Part shown: piece by piece, positions 19,241-27,946 of the stretch | Layout of the letters: each line of letters opens with the position of its first letter | How positions within the stretch are numbered: position 1 is the stretch's first letter | Assembly (NCBI GenBank): GCA_001541255.1 | Contig: LNQR01000036.1 | Location: 1 to 64,000, forward strand | From: Candidatus Magnetominusculus xianensis | GTDB taxonomy: Bacteria; Nitrospirota; Thermodesulfovibrionia; Thermodesulfovibrionales; Magnetobacteriaceae | Direction: 5' to 3' | DNA: 64,000 bases | Notes under the pieces: generated by a model | What the model was told of the DNA's origin: nothing | What the model saw: the letters and a program-made list of their open reading frames with translations, nothing else | The model's database searches: none | Translations under genes and position numbers: made by a program

Positions 19241-20278
19241 TCATAACTTCCGCACTATAAAATTATGATGATACCCCAAGTTGCCAATAAAATATTTAAC
19301 AGGTTTTACTCCATACTGTTCAAACCACTGTAAAACCTCATTTTTTGAATGAAAGGTAGCCTGCGGAGTTATATATCTGTCATAAAAATAGTTTCTGTAC
19401 TCGCCTAGTGTGCTACTTTTAAATGTTCTAAATTTTATCATCTTGCCAGCATAAATAAAAGGAACAAACAATGGTACAATCACTTTGTCAATCACATTAT
19501 TGCCTAAATTATTTTTTGAAATAGTTCGTAGTATTTTCCCTATAGTTGAATATTCTATATATTGAAACGATTCTTTTCTGTATATGAGCAAATAAAGCAA
19601 ACCGCCAGATTTTAGCACCCTGATCAATTCACTTACCGACTTTTGTGCATCTGGTGTGTGGTGTACAACGCCAGAAGATATCACTATGTCAAACATCCCA
19701 TCCCGAAAAGGCAGACTTAAGTTAGATGCATGAATGGTATTTATCCCGGTGGAGATTGTAAGACGCAATGAAGTTAAACTTAGATCTACAGAAAATACTT
19801 TTAACCCTTGCTCATGTAAATAACGGCTTATTATCCCCGCGCCGCAACCGCAGTCCAGTGATGTTTTTGAAACAACTATCTCATCATGATATTCCTTTAA
19901 GAACCTGCCTGCGCCGGAATGCATAAGATATTTTTCTTTGATTCCGGATTGTCCCCATAAAAATGGTGTCTCCTGATAATGATTTTGAGTATCTTTTTGA
20001 ATTTCAATAGAATTTGTAAAAACAAATGATGGGAATTCATCGATGAAATTATAGATAGCTCCACATTGGCTGTTTAAGCATAAGTACCTGGGTGGGGTGA
20101 CATTGTATAGTAAATCCGATTTACATCGGGGACAAACCAATATTTCTAACAAACTCTGGCAGGGGTCCGAATCGACTTGTTTATCAACCACATCCTGATG
20201 CATGTCCATATTATAATTAATATTGCAGACAATTTGCAAATAGAGCCCACCAGCGTGGCTTAAGACACAACAATTCAT
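19241..20278 (-). CDS. Methyltransferase with N-terminal Trm112-like zinc ribbon
   Basis: Protein of 345 aa. An N-terminal LxxLVCPxCK segment with Cys49, Cys52, Cys67 and Cys72 forms a Trm112-type zinc ribbon, followed by a class I SAM domain (LDCGCGAGIISRYL, VFSVDLS, FDIVISSGVVHHTPD, VLKSGGLLYLLIY). This fusion is typical of methyltransferases in surface polysaccharide and natural-product clusters. The first about 23 residues look non-conserved, so the true start may be the Met at residue 24 or 26. It is the last gene of the minus-strand operon, 24 bases after the upstream radical SAM gene. Confidence 0.78.
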   Translation of the reverse strand: MNCCVLSHAGGLYLQIVCNINYNMDMHQDVVDKQVDSDPCQSLLEILVCPRCKSDLLYNVTPPRYLCLNSQCGAIYNFIDEFPSFVFTNSIEIQKDTQNHYQETPFLWGQSGIKEKYLMHSGAGRFLKEYHDEIVVSKTSLDCGCGAGIISRYLHEQGLKVFSVDLSLTSLRLTISTGINTIHASNLSLPFRDGMFDIVISSGVVHHTPDAQKSVSELIRVLKSGGLLYLLIYRKESFQYIEYSTIGKILRTISKNNLGNNVIDKVIVPLFVPFIYAGKMIKFRTFKSSTLGEYRNYFYDRYITPQATFHSKNEVLQWFEQYGVKPVKYFIGNLGYHHNFIVRKL

Positions 20279-20302
20279 TTAGCCGTTCTAATTCTTTGTT
20301 AA

Positions 20303-21739
20303 TCATAAAACCTTTGGAATAACAATTTTGATAAATACCATAAATGCCCGTAATAATGAAAGAATATCTCTGGTTGAGCGTATACCCTTGATTTTATTTA
20401 ATATATAATTAGGTCGTAAGTAGAACTCTTTCATGGCTTTTTTTTGCCAATAATGCAAAGTCTCAGGAGGCAAGTTCGGCAGTATTAATGGTGGATTGTT
20501 GTTTCCGTATGCTAAAAGGTCTGTATATGACCAATCTTTTCTTAAATAACCCAGGTCGTTTGCCATTGTGTATAATTTAGTGCCAGGATATGGCATAGCG
20601 ATAAAAAAAGCTGCGCTATCGAGGCCGAGAGTTTTTGAATATCTGATAGATTCCTTGATTGTATCCTCGGTTTCGCCAATGTTGCCTATCATGAAATTGC
20701 CCATGACTTTCAATTTGGCTTTCTTGCATATTTTTACTGCCTCGATACCTTGTTTCACTGTAGTCTTTTTGTTTATGGACTTCAATATCTCATCGGAGCC
20801 TGATTCAAATCCAAAATTTACTATTTCGCAGCCAGCATCTTTCATCTTAATCATCGCGTCTTCCCATACGTAATTGACCCGGGTCATGCAGGTCCAGTGT
20901 ATTTTCATATCCTTACTGATAATTTCATTACAAATATCTATTGTCCTCTGTCTGCTGATTGGGAAAATATCATCGTTAAAATTAAATTTAGTTATATTAA
21001 ACGTCTTATAACACTCCTCTATTTCATTTACTACATTCATTGCGCTTCTTATGCGAACCTTTCCACTCCAGATATTGCGGGACGAGCAGTAGACACAATC
21101 ATATGGACACCCCCTGGACGTAAAGATATTGCTGAATCCTCCTTTATGAGTTATGTCCTTTGCCGTAGATGGTTCATAGAGGCTCATGGGAAGTAAATCT
21201 CTTGCAGGGAATGGGATCATATCTATATCACGTATATACTCTATCTCGTGGTTGAAGATGATTTTCCCGTCGTTTCTATAAGCGAGGCCTTTTATTTCAG
21301 CAAAACTCCAGCCATTTGAAATCGCATCCAATAAATAAGCGAAAGGTTTTTCCCCTTCACCTATTATGGAAAAATCTATCTGAGGAATTTCATCCAAAAG
21401 TTCTTTAGGAAACGCCGATGGATGTGCCCCGCCTACGACGGTAACAATGTTCTTATTAATCTCCTTGGTCATTGTGATGATTTTCTTTGCAGAATTGTAG
21501 GCTGGGGTTGTCATGGTTACAGCAACAATGTCTGGCGCATAGTTTGTTATCTTGTTGTGTATCATGTCGAAATCATATTCGAGCGATTCGGCATCCAATA
21601 TTTCTATGGCAGTCAGCGAATTTGAATATTTTCGTGCATAGGCAGCGATATAGGCTATATTTAATGGAGCAGTTTTACCGCCTTGCCCACTAAAATTATA
21701 TATTTTAGTAAACGGAGGATTAATTAATAATATTCTCAT
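20303..21739 (-). CDS. B12-binding-domain radical SAM protein
   Basis: Protein of 478 aa. The N-terminal cobalamin-binding-like Rossmann domain (about 1-140, MRILLINPPF, VVGGAHPSAFP, IGEGE) is followed by a radical SAM barrel with the cluster motif CPYDCVYC (Cys211, Cys215, Cys218) and the Elp3-type VNFGFESGSDEILKSINK segment. Such enzymes carry out radical methylation, cyclisation or ring rearrangement in lipid, hopanoid and secondary metabolite pathways. Substrate unknown. It is paired with a second protein of the same class 12 bases upstream, so the two may act in sequence. Confidence 0.85.
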   Translation of the reverse strand: MRILLINPPFTKIYNFSGQGGKTAPLNIAYIAAYARKYSNSLTAIEILDAESLEYDFDMIHNKITNYAPDIVAVTMTTPAYNSAKKIITMTKEINKNIVTVVGGAHPSAFPKELLDEIPQIDFSIIGEGEKPFAYLLDAISNGWSFAEIKGLAYRNDGKIIFNHEIEYIRDIDMIPFPARDLLPMSLYEPSTAKDITHKGGFSNIFTSRGCPYDCVYCSSRNIWSGKVRIRSAMNVVNEIEECYKTFNITKFNFNDDIFPISRQRTIDICNEIISKDMKIHWTCMTRVNYVWEDAMIKMKDAGCEIVNFGFESGSDEILKSINKKTTVKQGIEAVKICKKAKLKVMGNFMIGNIGETEDTIKESIRYSKTLGLDSAAFFIAMPYPGTKLYTMANDLGYLRKDWSYTDLLAYGNNNPPLILPNLPPETLHYWQKKAMKEFYLRPNYILNKIKGIRSTRDILSLLRAFMVFIKIVIPKVL

Positions 21740-21751
21740 TTCTCTAATATC

Positions 21752-23173
21752 CTAATGTCTGTTTTTCAGTATCTTAACTGCTGCTTTAGCTTTTTCCCTA
21801 AGCTCTCTAATGCTTTTTATGGATGATATCTGCCTTAGAATTCTCTTCCCGCTGAAATAATATTTTCTATATGTATCAGTTAACATTTTGTTTAATTCGC
21901 CAGTTGTAAAGTTTTCTGTCCATACAGGCATCTCAAATTCAATCGTCGGATCTTCAGCTAATTTCTTCCAAACATCTTCAAAGAGATTCCTTTTTATCCC
22001 TTCTTCATAAGACTTTGTCTTAGGATAAGGTGTAAAAATAGAAATCATCACATAGTCTGGGTCTATTAGTTCCATAAACTCGTGTGTTAACTTAATATCT
22101 TGTCTGGTCTCCCCTGGATTTCCAAACATAAAATAAGCCGTTGTAAGGATGTTATGTTTTTTGGTGATCTTAACCGTATCATGAATCTGCTGTAACGTAA
22201 TTCCCTTGTTCATTCTGTCGAGAATTGTCTGGCTTCCCGACTCCACTCCGTATTGAATGCCTAGACAGCCTGCTTTTTTCAGGTAATAAAGCATTTCTTC
22301 ATCCACAGTGTCCACCCTGGACCTTATATTGAATTCAATGTCAAGCTTTGAGTCTGTAATAGCTATACAAAAATCAATAACCCGTTTCCTGTTGACCGTG
22401 AACGTATCGTCATAGAATAGAAAACTTTTAATTCCAATATCGTTACAAATTTTCAGTTCGTGTATTACGCTTTCCACGCTTCGTGGCCTGAACGCTTTGC
22501 CGACAGAGGGTCTGTCGCAGTAGTTGCATCGGAATGGACATCCACGGCTGGAAAGAATACTTGTTACCGGCGATTTTTTCATAATTATGGACGAATATTT
22601 TTTGTAAGGCAGAATTGTCCTGTCTGGAATGGGTAAAGAATTTAAATCCTTAATATAATCAGCTCTTTCATTATTTTCTATTACGCCGTCACTATCTTTA
22701 TAGATAACGCCCTTTAGTCCCGAGGCATATCCTCTGTTGCTGAATTCTCTTAGGAATTCCCCAAAGACTATCTCCCCTTCGCCGTGGATTGCGTAATCAA
22801 CGTCCTTCCATGCAGCGGTTTCCAAAGGATAACAGTTTACGTGAGGTCCTCCTACTACTATCTTAGAGTTGGGACAAATCTTCTTTGACATTTGAATTGT
22901 TTTATATGCGTCTCTAACTGTCATTGACATTGCTGTAATACCTATTATGTCAGGGTTAAACTGTGAAATCTTGTTAGCCAGAGATTCATAAGATAAACCC
23001 TCAACCTGAACATCAATAAGCATGGTGGTGTAATCAGTGTTTTGCATTGCCTGTGCTGCGATGGACAGTATGCCAAGTGGAGGCGTCACTCCCTTGCCTT
23101 CACTGACAAAGTATGGCAAGGGAGATTGTATCTCATTTTCACTTGACGGATTTATTAAAAGCAGCCTTTTCAT
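21752..23173 (-). CDS. B12-binding-domain radical SAM protein
   Basis: Protein of 473 aa with the same two-domain plan as its downstream neighbour: MKRLLLINPSSE and VVGGPHVNCYP in the cobalamin-type domain, and GCPFRCNYC (Cys212, Cys216, Cys219) binding the [4Fe-4S] cluster. The segment IQYGVESGSQTILDRMNKG is the usual fourth strand. A GKGVTPPLGILSIAA stretch resembles B12 radical SAM proteins acting on small molecules. Substrate not determinable. Its start codon overlaps the stop of the GT2 gene as ATGA, which indicates translational coupling. Confidence 0.85.
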   Translation of the reverse strand: MKRLLLINPSSENEIQSPLPYFVSEGKGVTPPLGILSIAAQAMQNTDYTTMLIDVQVEGLSYESLANKISQFNPDIIGITAMSMTVRDAYKTIQMSKKICPNSKIVVGGPHVNCYPLETAAWKDVDYAIHGEGEIVFGEFLREFSNRGYASGLKGVIYKDSDGVIENNERADYIKDLNSLPIPDRTILPYKKYSSIIMKKSPVTSILSSRGCPFRCNYCDRPSVGKAFRPRSVESVIHELKICNDIGIKSFLFYDDTFTVNRKRVIDFCIAITDSKLDIEFNIRSRVDTVDEEMLYYLKKAGCLGIQYGVESGSQTILDRMNKGITLQQIHDTVKITKKHNILTTAYFMFGNPGETRQDIKLTHEFMELIDPDYVMISIFTPYPKTKSYEEGIKRNLFEDVWKKLAEDPTIEFEMPVWTENFTTGELNKMLTDTYRKYYFSGKRILRQISSIKSIRELREKAKAAVKILKNRH

Positions 23174-24075
23174 TGAATAGATTCTTTGTTTTTATCTTTA
23201 TTTACCTGTGAGGCTGACTCCAGCCTTAACATGGAAAGCTGGTCGGCAAGCAGTCCAAAGAAAAAGATATTTATTGCTGAAATAATAAAAACAATTCCCA
23301 TTTTAGGCATAGAAATATTAGCTATTATATGATATAAACTGTACATCCCGCCCACGATAAACATTATCAAAGCAAACGGCATAAAGATTTTTAATGGATT
23401 AAAAGTCATTATCATTCGTAATATCAGCAAAAGTGTTTTAAGTCCGTCCTGAAAAAATTTTACTTCGCTTTGTCCGTCAGTCCTTTTATTAATATTGATA
23501 GGAACGTATGTGATATCGTATCCGTTCTTTATAAAGGCCAGCGTCATTGTTGTTGTAATTGAAAAGCCGTTGGGATATAGATTGATAAACTCAAAAAACT
23601 TATCCTTGTTAAAAGCCCTTAATCCTGAATTGATGTCAGGGATGTCTATGCCGACAAGTATCTCCGCTATATTTACGAGGAACCATTTCCCGATGTTTCG
23701 TATGGTGAGGGCCTTGTTCTTCTGCCCACGGTCGCCAATAACCAAGTCGGCACTTTCCATTTTATTAATGATTTTCTTGATTTCATCGATATTATGCTGA
23801 CCGTCCGAATCCATTAATAATACAACATCGTTGAACGAGGCCCTTACCCCTGTTTTTATCGCGGCACCATAGCCCTTGTTGTAAGTGTGAGAGAGTATTT
23901 TTACATTAGGGATATTTGAGTTATCAGATAATATCCTTGAACTCCCATCGGTTGAGCCATCGTTTACTAATATAATCTCACAGCCTTCTTCTAAAGGATA
24001 TACCTTTATCTTTTCAATCAAAGCAGGCAAACTTGCCTCTTCATTATATACAGGTATAATTATGCTGTAGGACAC
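23170..24075 (-). CDS. GT2 glycosyltransferase, DPM1/GtrB-like, with C-terminal membrane anchor
   Basis: Protein of 301 aa. The N-terminal GT2 catalytic domain (about 1-220) shows SIIIPVYNEEASLP, LVNDGSTDGS and the metal-binding LLMDSDGQH near residue 92. Two hydrophobic helices (about 228-252 and 260-285) close the protein. This arrangement is that of polyprenyl-phosphate sugar synthases of the dolichol-phosphate-mannose synthase group, which make the lipid-linked sugar donors used by GT-C enzymes. Two GT-C-like membrane proteins occur in the window (7624 and 16550 genes). Sugar identity unknown. Confidence 0.85.
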   Translation of the reverse strand: MSYSIIIPVYNEEASLPALIEKIKVYPLEEGCEIILVNDGSTDGSSRILSDNSNIPNVKILSHTYNKGYGAAIKTGVRASFNDVVLLMDSDGQHNIDEIKKIINKMESADLVIGDRGQKNKALTIRNIGKWFLVNIAEILVGIDIPDINSGLRAFNKDKFFEFINLYPNGFSITTTMTLAFIKNGYDITYVPININKRTDGQSEVKFFQDGLKTLLLILRMIMTFNPLKIFMPFALIMFIVGGMYSLYHIIANISMPKMGIVFIISAINIFFFGLLADQLSMLRLESASQVNKDKNKESIQ

Positions 24076-24144
24076 TTCCCGACATTACCTCGCTATAATC
24101 ATCTGCATGTTACAGTACTATTAATTCGATACTTATATCAAGTA

Positions 24145-24933
24145 TTAAAATATGTTGGCATGGTTGATTATCTTTTGGCGTAGAGGCTCAAACTTGAACC
24201 CCTTACCGGCTAACCCTTCTATTAGTCTGCAAAGTGTATCTTTGATTTTTGTATCTGCCATAATATAGTACCAAAAGTTTACTTTCATAGAGAAACGTCT
24301 GTCGTAATTTTTTTTTACCAAGTCAAAAGGATGGGCATATATGATTATCCCGTCCTGTACTGCGGCGCTCTCTATAAAAGACCTATGTCCCATGTTGTGT
24401 ATCCACACAAGCCCCATAGGCAGCTTAAGTCTGTGCCACACGCCAACTTCATATTCCTCAACAGGGCTTATGTTTTGTACTCTTATTTTTTTTGTACGGG
24501 AGATGGGACTCCGACATATTGATGAGTCGTATTTAAAGTTTAACTCATCTAATAGTGCAAAAAGGTCTTCTCTAAATCTGAACTGAGGTGTTCTAAACCC
24601 TAACGGCTCTTTCTCTGTAAGCCGCATCAACGCTTCTTTGGCCTTCAACACATCGTTGCGCAACTGCTCTTTGCTTAAAATGTTGTAACTGTGCCTGTGG
24701 CAAAATCCATGTACAGCCAATTCATGACCCAAAGGTTCAATTTCTTTTAATATGTCTTTACAGTGTTCTATAATCTCGCCAGATATAAAAAAAGTCGATC
24801 GCACAGAGTATTGTTTTAATATTTCTAAAAGCCATGGCATACCTTCAAGTATCCCTGTGAGGGTTCCATTTTCAGGAGCTGTGCGTCCTCCCCAGTCTGT
24901 TTCGATATCGAACGTAAGATAGGCAGTCTTCAT
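24145..24933 (-). CDS. Polysaccharide deacetylase (NodB homology domain)
   Basis: Protein of 262 aa of the carbohydrate esterase 4 / NodB superfamily. Motif 1 is LTFDIETDW (Asp9), motif 2 HGFCH (His75, His79), and the RTPQFRFREDLFALL segment corresponds to motif 3. The form resembles the PEP-CTERM/exosortase-associated and WalW-like deacetylases found in surface polysaccharide loci, acting on N-acetyl sugars. No signal peptide is seen, so it may be cytoplasmic. The following gene start overlaps by four bases, and a 69-base gap separates it from the next downstream GT2 gene. Confidence 0.85.
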   Translation of the reverse strand: MKTAYLTFDIETDWGGRTAPENGTLTGILEGMPWLLEILKQYSVRSTFFISGEIIEHCKDILKEIEPLGHELAVHGFCHRHSYNILSKEQLRNDVLKAKEALMRLTEKEPLGFRTPQFRFREDLFALLDELNFKYDSSICRSPISRTKKIRVQNISPVEEYEVGVWHRLKLPMGLVWIHNMGHRSFIESAAVQDGIIIYAHPFDLVKKNYDRRFSMKVNFWYYIMADTKIKDTLCRLIEGLAGKGFKFEPLRQKIINHANIF

Positions 24934-25820
24934 CTAATCCTTTCATTTTGATCACTGTATTTTAAGCTTATCGATTCACAAAAATTGTAAACAATGTTTG
25001 CCAGTTGATTTGGAGCTTCAATGAAAGGGCTGTGTCCGGCGCCTTCTACAACTTCGAACTTATTGAATTCCCCTGTTGTGGATTCATAAAGGGTTCTGAC
25101 ATTTCTAACAGGAATTTGTTCATCTTTTTCACAAGCTATAAATAATAATGGTTTATTTATATGGCAAATAATTTGTTGGTTATTGAGTCCAATAGCATAG
25201 CGGCATATCTTAATGTTTTTCATAGGGGAGGCAAAACCTATTTCTTCCGCTTTAAGAGCATTTTGAGGATTATAAAATAATTTATTATAGTTAACGCTGT
25301 TACGTATATATATATCCGGTAAAAAAGGTAATATATTATATAGGATTCCAAATGTATTGAATATGATTTTTTTTAAAGGACTAAGACTGCCGCCGCTTTT
25401 TATCTGAGGAGCCAGGAGTATGGCAGCTTTTACGGTATCCGCCTCTTTCGCTGATAAGGCCGCGGCAAAAGCCCCAAAGCTATGTCCTAAAAGAATAATC
25501 CCGCTGTCTTGTTGGCCTGATATGAATCTTGAGGCTGCAAGGGTATCTTCCATGTGGATTTTTCTATCTATATAAGATATTATTCCTTCACTTTTCCCGT
25601 GTCCGCTAAAGTCAAATGTTAAAACAGACATACCTTTAGCGCATAGTATCTCTGGGAAAACGCCGAATTCCCGGCTGTCTGTAAATATGCCATGTAAAAG
25701 CACTATGGGGGGGATTCTGGAGACGTTTTTATTATAATACCAAGTGCCATGAAGTTTATTTCCAGCATACCCCTTTAAAATTACTTCACTTTTCACAGTT
25801 CCGAAATCCGCGTCCTCCAA
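24930..25820 (-). CDS. Alpha/beta hydrolase (serine hydrolase)
   Basis: Protein of 296 aa with an alpha/beta-hydrolase fold: oxyanion HG in VVLLHGIFTD, the DFSGHGKSEG strand, nucleophile elbow GHSFG, an acidic residue in FIACEKDEQIP and the catalytic His in GAGHSPFIEAP. The likely reaction is ester or thioester hydrolysis or acyl transfer; substrate unknown. The frame overlaps the upstream radical SAM gene by 35 bases. An internal GTG at 25796 would reduce the overlap, and the true start is uncertain. It resembles the hydrolase-1 proteins of exosortase gene clusters, but no exosortase is present here. Confidence 0.82.
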   Translation of the reverse strand: MEDADFGTVKSEVILKGYAGNKLHGTWYYNKNVSRIPPIVLLHGIFTDSREFGVFPEILCAKGMSVLTFDFSGHGKSEGIISYIDRKIHMEDTLAASRFISGQQDSGIILLGHSFGAFAAALSAKEADTVKAAILLAPQIKSGGSLSPLKKIIFNTFGILYNILPFLPDIYIRNSVNYNKLFYNPQNALKAEEIGFASPMKNIKICRYAIGLNNQQIICHINKPLLFIACEKDEQIPVRNVRTLYESTTGEFNKFEVVEGAGHSPFIEAPNQLANIVYNFCESISLKYSDQNERIR

Positions 25821-26922
25821 AAATAAAAAGATATGCCATATAAAATAAAATTACAGGATAGTATGAAGGGTTAAATATTATGTTATCTAATACCACACAC
25901 CCCCATGTGCAGTGGCATTTCTTTGCCCCTAAGTACTTACTCCTGAATTTAGACATTGACTCTGAGTTCAGGATATTTGAAATTATGTAGCCGTTATCTC
26001 GTACATTTCCCACCGGCGTCCAGAGCGGTTCACATGGAAAGACATCGCCAATATCGTCAATAACAGCAATTCTTCTGCCTGCCCCGCACAGCCGTCCCAT
26101 ATCGCCTTTTTTTATTATTCTGAGCAGAGACTCATCCCTTATGATTTTAATAGCCCTGAAAATCAAGGAATGCAGGTCATATTTACTTCTAAATTTCATA
26201 TAAATCTGTATCTGTCTGGAGAGTTTATAAAACGCTTTATAGTTGAGCTCGTTGATTTTTTCTTTAAGGATATTGTAACCATGAGGGAACGTAATTTGAA
26301 AACGGTCAAAGATATACTTTGCGTCAAAATCCCTTGCCATATCCCAAACTACATCTTCATTGCCCTGCTGATAAGTCAGGTTCATCTTAATCCTTAAATT
26401 TGTAAATTGACTCTGTAACACAGAAAGCTGCTCGTAGGTGTATATGATCTTTTTATAAAGGCCCCTGATATTACGCAGCCTGTCATGCGTATCTTCCGGA
26501 CCATCGATTGAAAGCTGTATCTCCAGGATAATATTCGGATTGTTTTCAAGGATTGCTTTCGTTTGTTTTAGTATTGAATCTGTATAAAAACCATTTGTAG
26601 GAATATCGATTATATTGGTTTCACAGTGGTCGATAAAGGCTTGTATTATCCTTGCCAAATCATTGCGTATAAACGGTTCTCCACCGCTAAGGGACAGCTT
26701 TGATAATTTGCCGTAATTTTTTGCAATAAGCTCTATCTCTTCGGATGTCAGCTCGCGTTTTTTTCTTTCAGGGTCTTTTATCTGTTCGATAAAATGACAG
26801 TATTCGCACCTTGCATTACAGTGGGAAGTAACAAAAAAAATGAGGTCAGGCGGCATCTCCGGCTGCCTGATAACCCTTAATATCGATTTTATATATGAAA
26901 ATATCTGAGTTAATTTATTCAA
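25786..26922 (-). CDS. Radical SAM protein with C-terminal SPASM-like region
   Basis: Protein of 378 aa. The radical SAM motif is CNARCEYC (Cys35, Cys39, Cys42) with the SLSGGEPFIRNDL strand. The C-terminal third has cysteines in RLCGAGRRIAVIDDIGDVFPCEP and KCHCTWGC, consistent with auxiliary Fe-S (SPASM/twitch) clusters. It then ends in a hydrophobic helix (PSYYPVILFYMAYLFIF), which could attach it to the membrane. SPASM enzymes modify peptides or sugars; no precursor peptide was found next to it. It overlaps both neighbours, so it is embedded in the operon. Confidence 0.82.
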   Translation of the reverse strand: MNKLTQIFSYIKSILRVIRQPEMPPDLIFFVTSHCNARCEYCHFIEQIKDPERKKRELTSEEIELIAKNYGKLSKLSLSGGEPFIRNDLARIIQAFIDHCETNIIDIPTNGFYTDSILKQTKAILENNPNIILEIQLSIDGPEDTHDRLRNIRGLYKKIIYTYEQLSVLQSQFTNLRIKMNLTYQQGNEDVVWDMARDFDAKYIFDRFQITFPHGYNILKEKINELNYKAFYKLSRQIQIYMKFRSKYDLHSLIFRAIKIIRDESLLRIIKKGDMGRLCGAGRRIAVIDDIGDVFPCEPLWTPVGNVRDNGYIISNILNSESMSKFRSKYLGAKKCHCTWGCVVLDNIIFNPSYYPVILFYMAYLFIFGGRGFRNCEK

Positions 26923-27946
26923 ATCTCTTAAACCTTTCTTTTTTTTGTATAATCAATTTTTGCAGATTATGCCAATTGAAAATCCCTCTGATAAGCCCGA
27001 ATGTGAATCCAAAATACACCATAATATGGGTAATAAAAATGCCCAAAGGCAGAGAGAGAAAGAGTTTATATTCTTTAACGTATTTCAGAGATGAGACTAT
27101 AACGGCAATAAAATAAATTATTCCAAAAGCCAGCAGAATTTTATATCCCCCGTATAAAATCAAAAGAGGACCTGCTATGTAAGACAACAGAACAAGCATT
27201 ATTTGAAAAGTATCAGTATATAAACAATAATACAATGGGAATACCTTTCCTATTTCATATCTGGTTTTATACTTGTAGTAAAAATAAGGGGAAAATGCCG
27301 GCCTTATATCATGTTGCACCTGAAGAGCGCTGAGCATAACCAGGCGGTAGCCGAGATTGACGGCAATATAGTTGAATTCCACATCGTCGAGAAAATATGT
27401 TATGTCTTCGTTGAATCCACCAATATCAATGAACGTTTCCCTGAGCATTGACACATTACACAGGGGCAGGTCGTGAATGCCTACGGTTCTGAGATTGCTT
27501 TGTAGATTCTTGTGTGATACCAACCCTTCAGTCAGATAATTTTCTTGAATTGCGGATGGCAGCCGGTACCTATAATCCTGGCGAAAATCTCTGTTAGGAC
27601 CGCCAACTATATCGCGCGGGTTACCCTTCAGATGCTCAACTATGACGCTTATCCAGTTTTCAGGAACTAATACATCGTCGTCAATAAAACATAAGATGCC
27701 GCATTGCGCTGTCTGAGCTGCACGGTTGCGCTTTACGCTGGGTGATATTGCCGGTTCTGTCGTCATAAATTTTATATTCAAGTTTATATTCAAGCTGGCA
27801 GGCAGTTCAATTGCTGCGTGTTTTCCGACGAGGATTACTTCTTTTGGCTTATCAACCATCGCATTCAGGCTTTTAAGGCAATTTAAGAGCGTAGTATTGT
27901 CTCTGCCTACGGGTATTATTATCGATACAGGTAATATTTCATTCAT
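26915..27946 (-). CDS. GT2 family glycosyltransferase with membrane tail
   Basis: Protein of 343 aa when started at ATG 27946: a GT-A domain with VSIIIPVGRDNTTL, the metal-binding CFIDDDVLVPENW, and acceptor-side GGFNEDITYFLDDVEF, then three or four C-terminal hydrophobic helices. It is expected to add a sugar to a lipid-linked acceptor at the inner membrane. The longer frame to 28051 lies inside asnB and has no ribosome site; with ATG 27946 the overlap with asnB is eight bases. It overlaps the next gene by eight bases too. Confidence 0.83.
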   Translation of the reverse strand: MNEILPVSIIIPVGRDNTTLLNCLKSLNAMVDKPKEVILVGKHAAIELPASLNINLNIKFMTTEPAISPSVKRNRAAQTAQCGILCFIDDDVLVPENWISVIVEHLKGNPRDIVGGPNRDFRQDYRYRLPSAIQENYLTEGLVSHKNLQSNLRTVGIHDLPLCNVSMLRETFIDIGGFNEDITYFLDDVEFNYIAVNLGYRLVMLSALQVQHDIRPAFSPYFYYKYKTRYEIGKVFPLYYCLYTDTFQIMLVLLSYIAGPLLILYGGYKILLAFGIIYFIAVIVSSLKYVKEYKLFLSLPLGIFITHIMVYFGFTFGLIRGIFNWHNLQKLIIQKKERFKRFE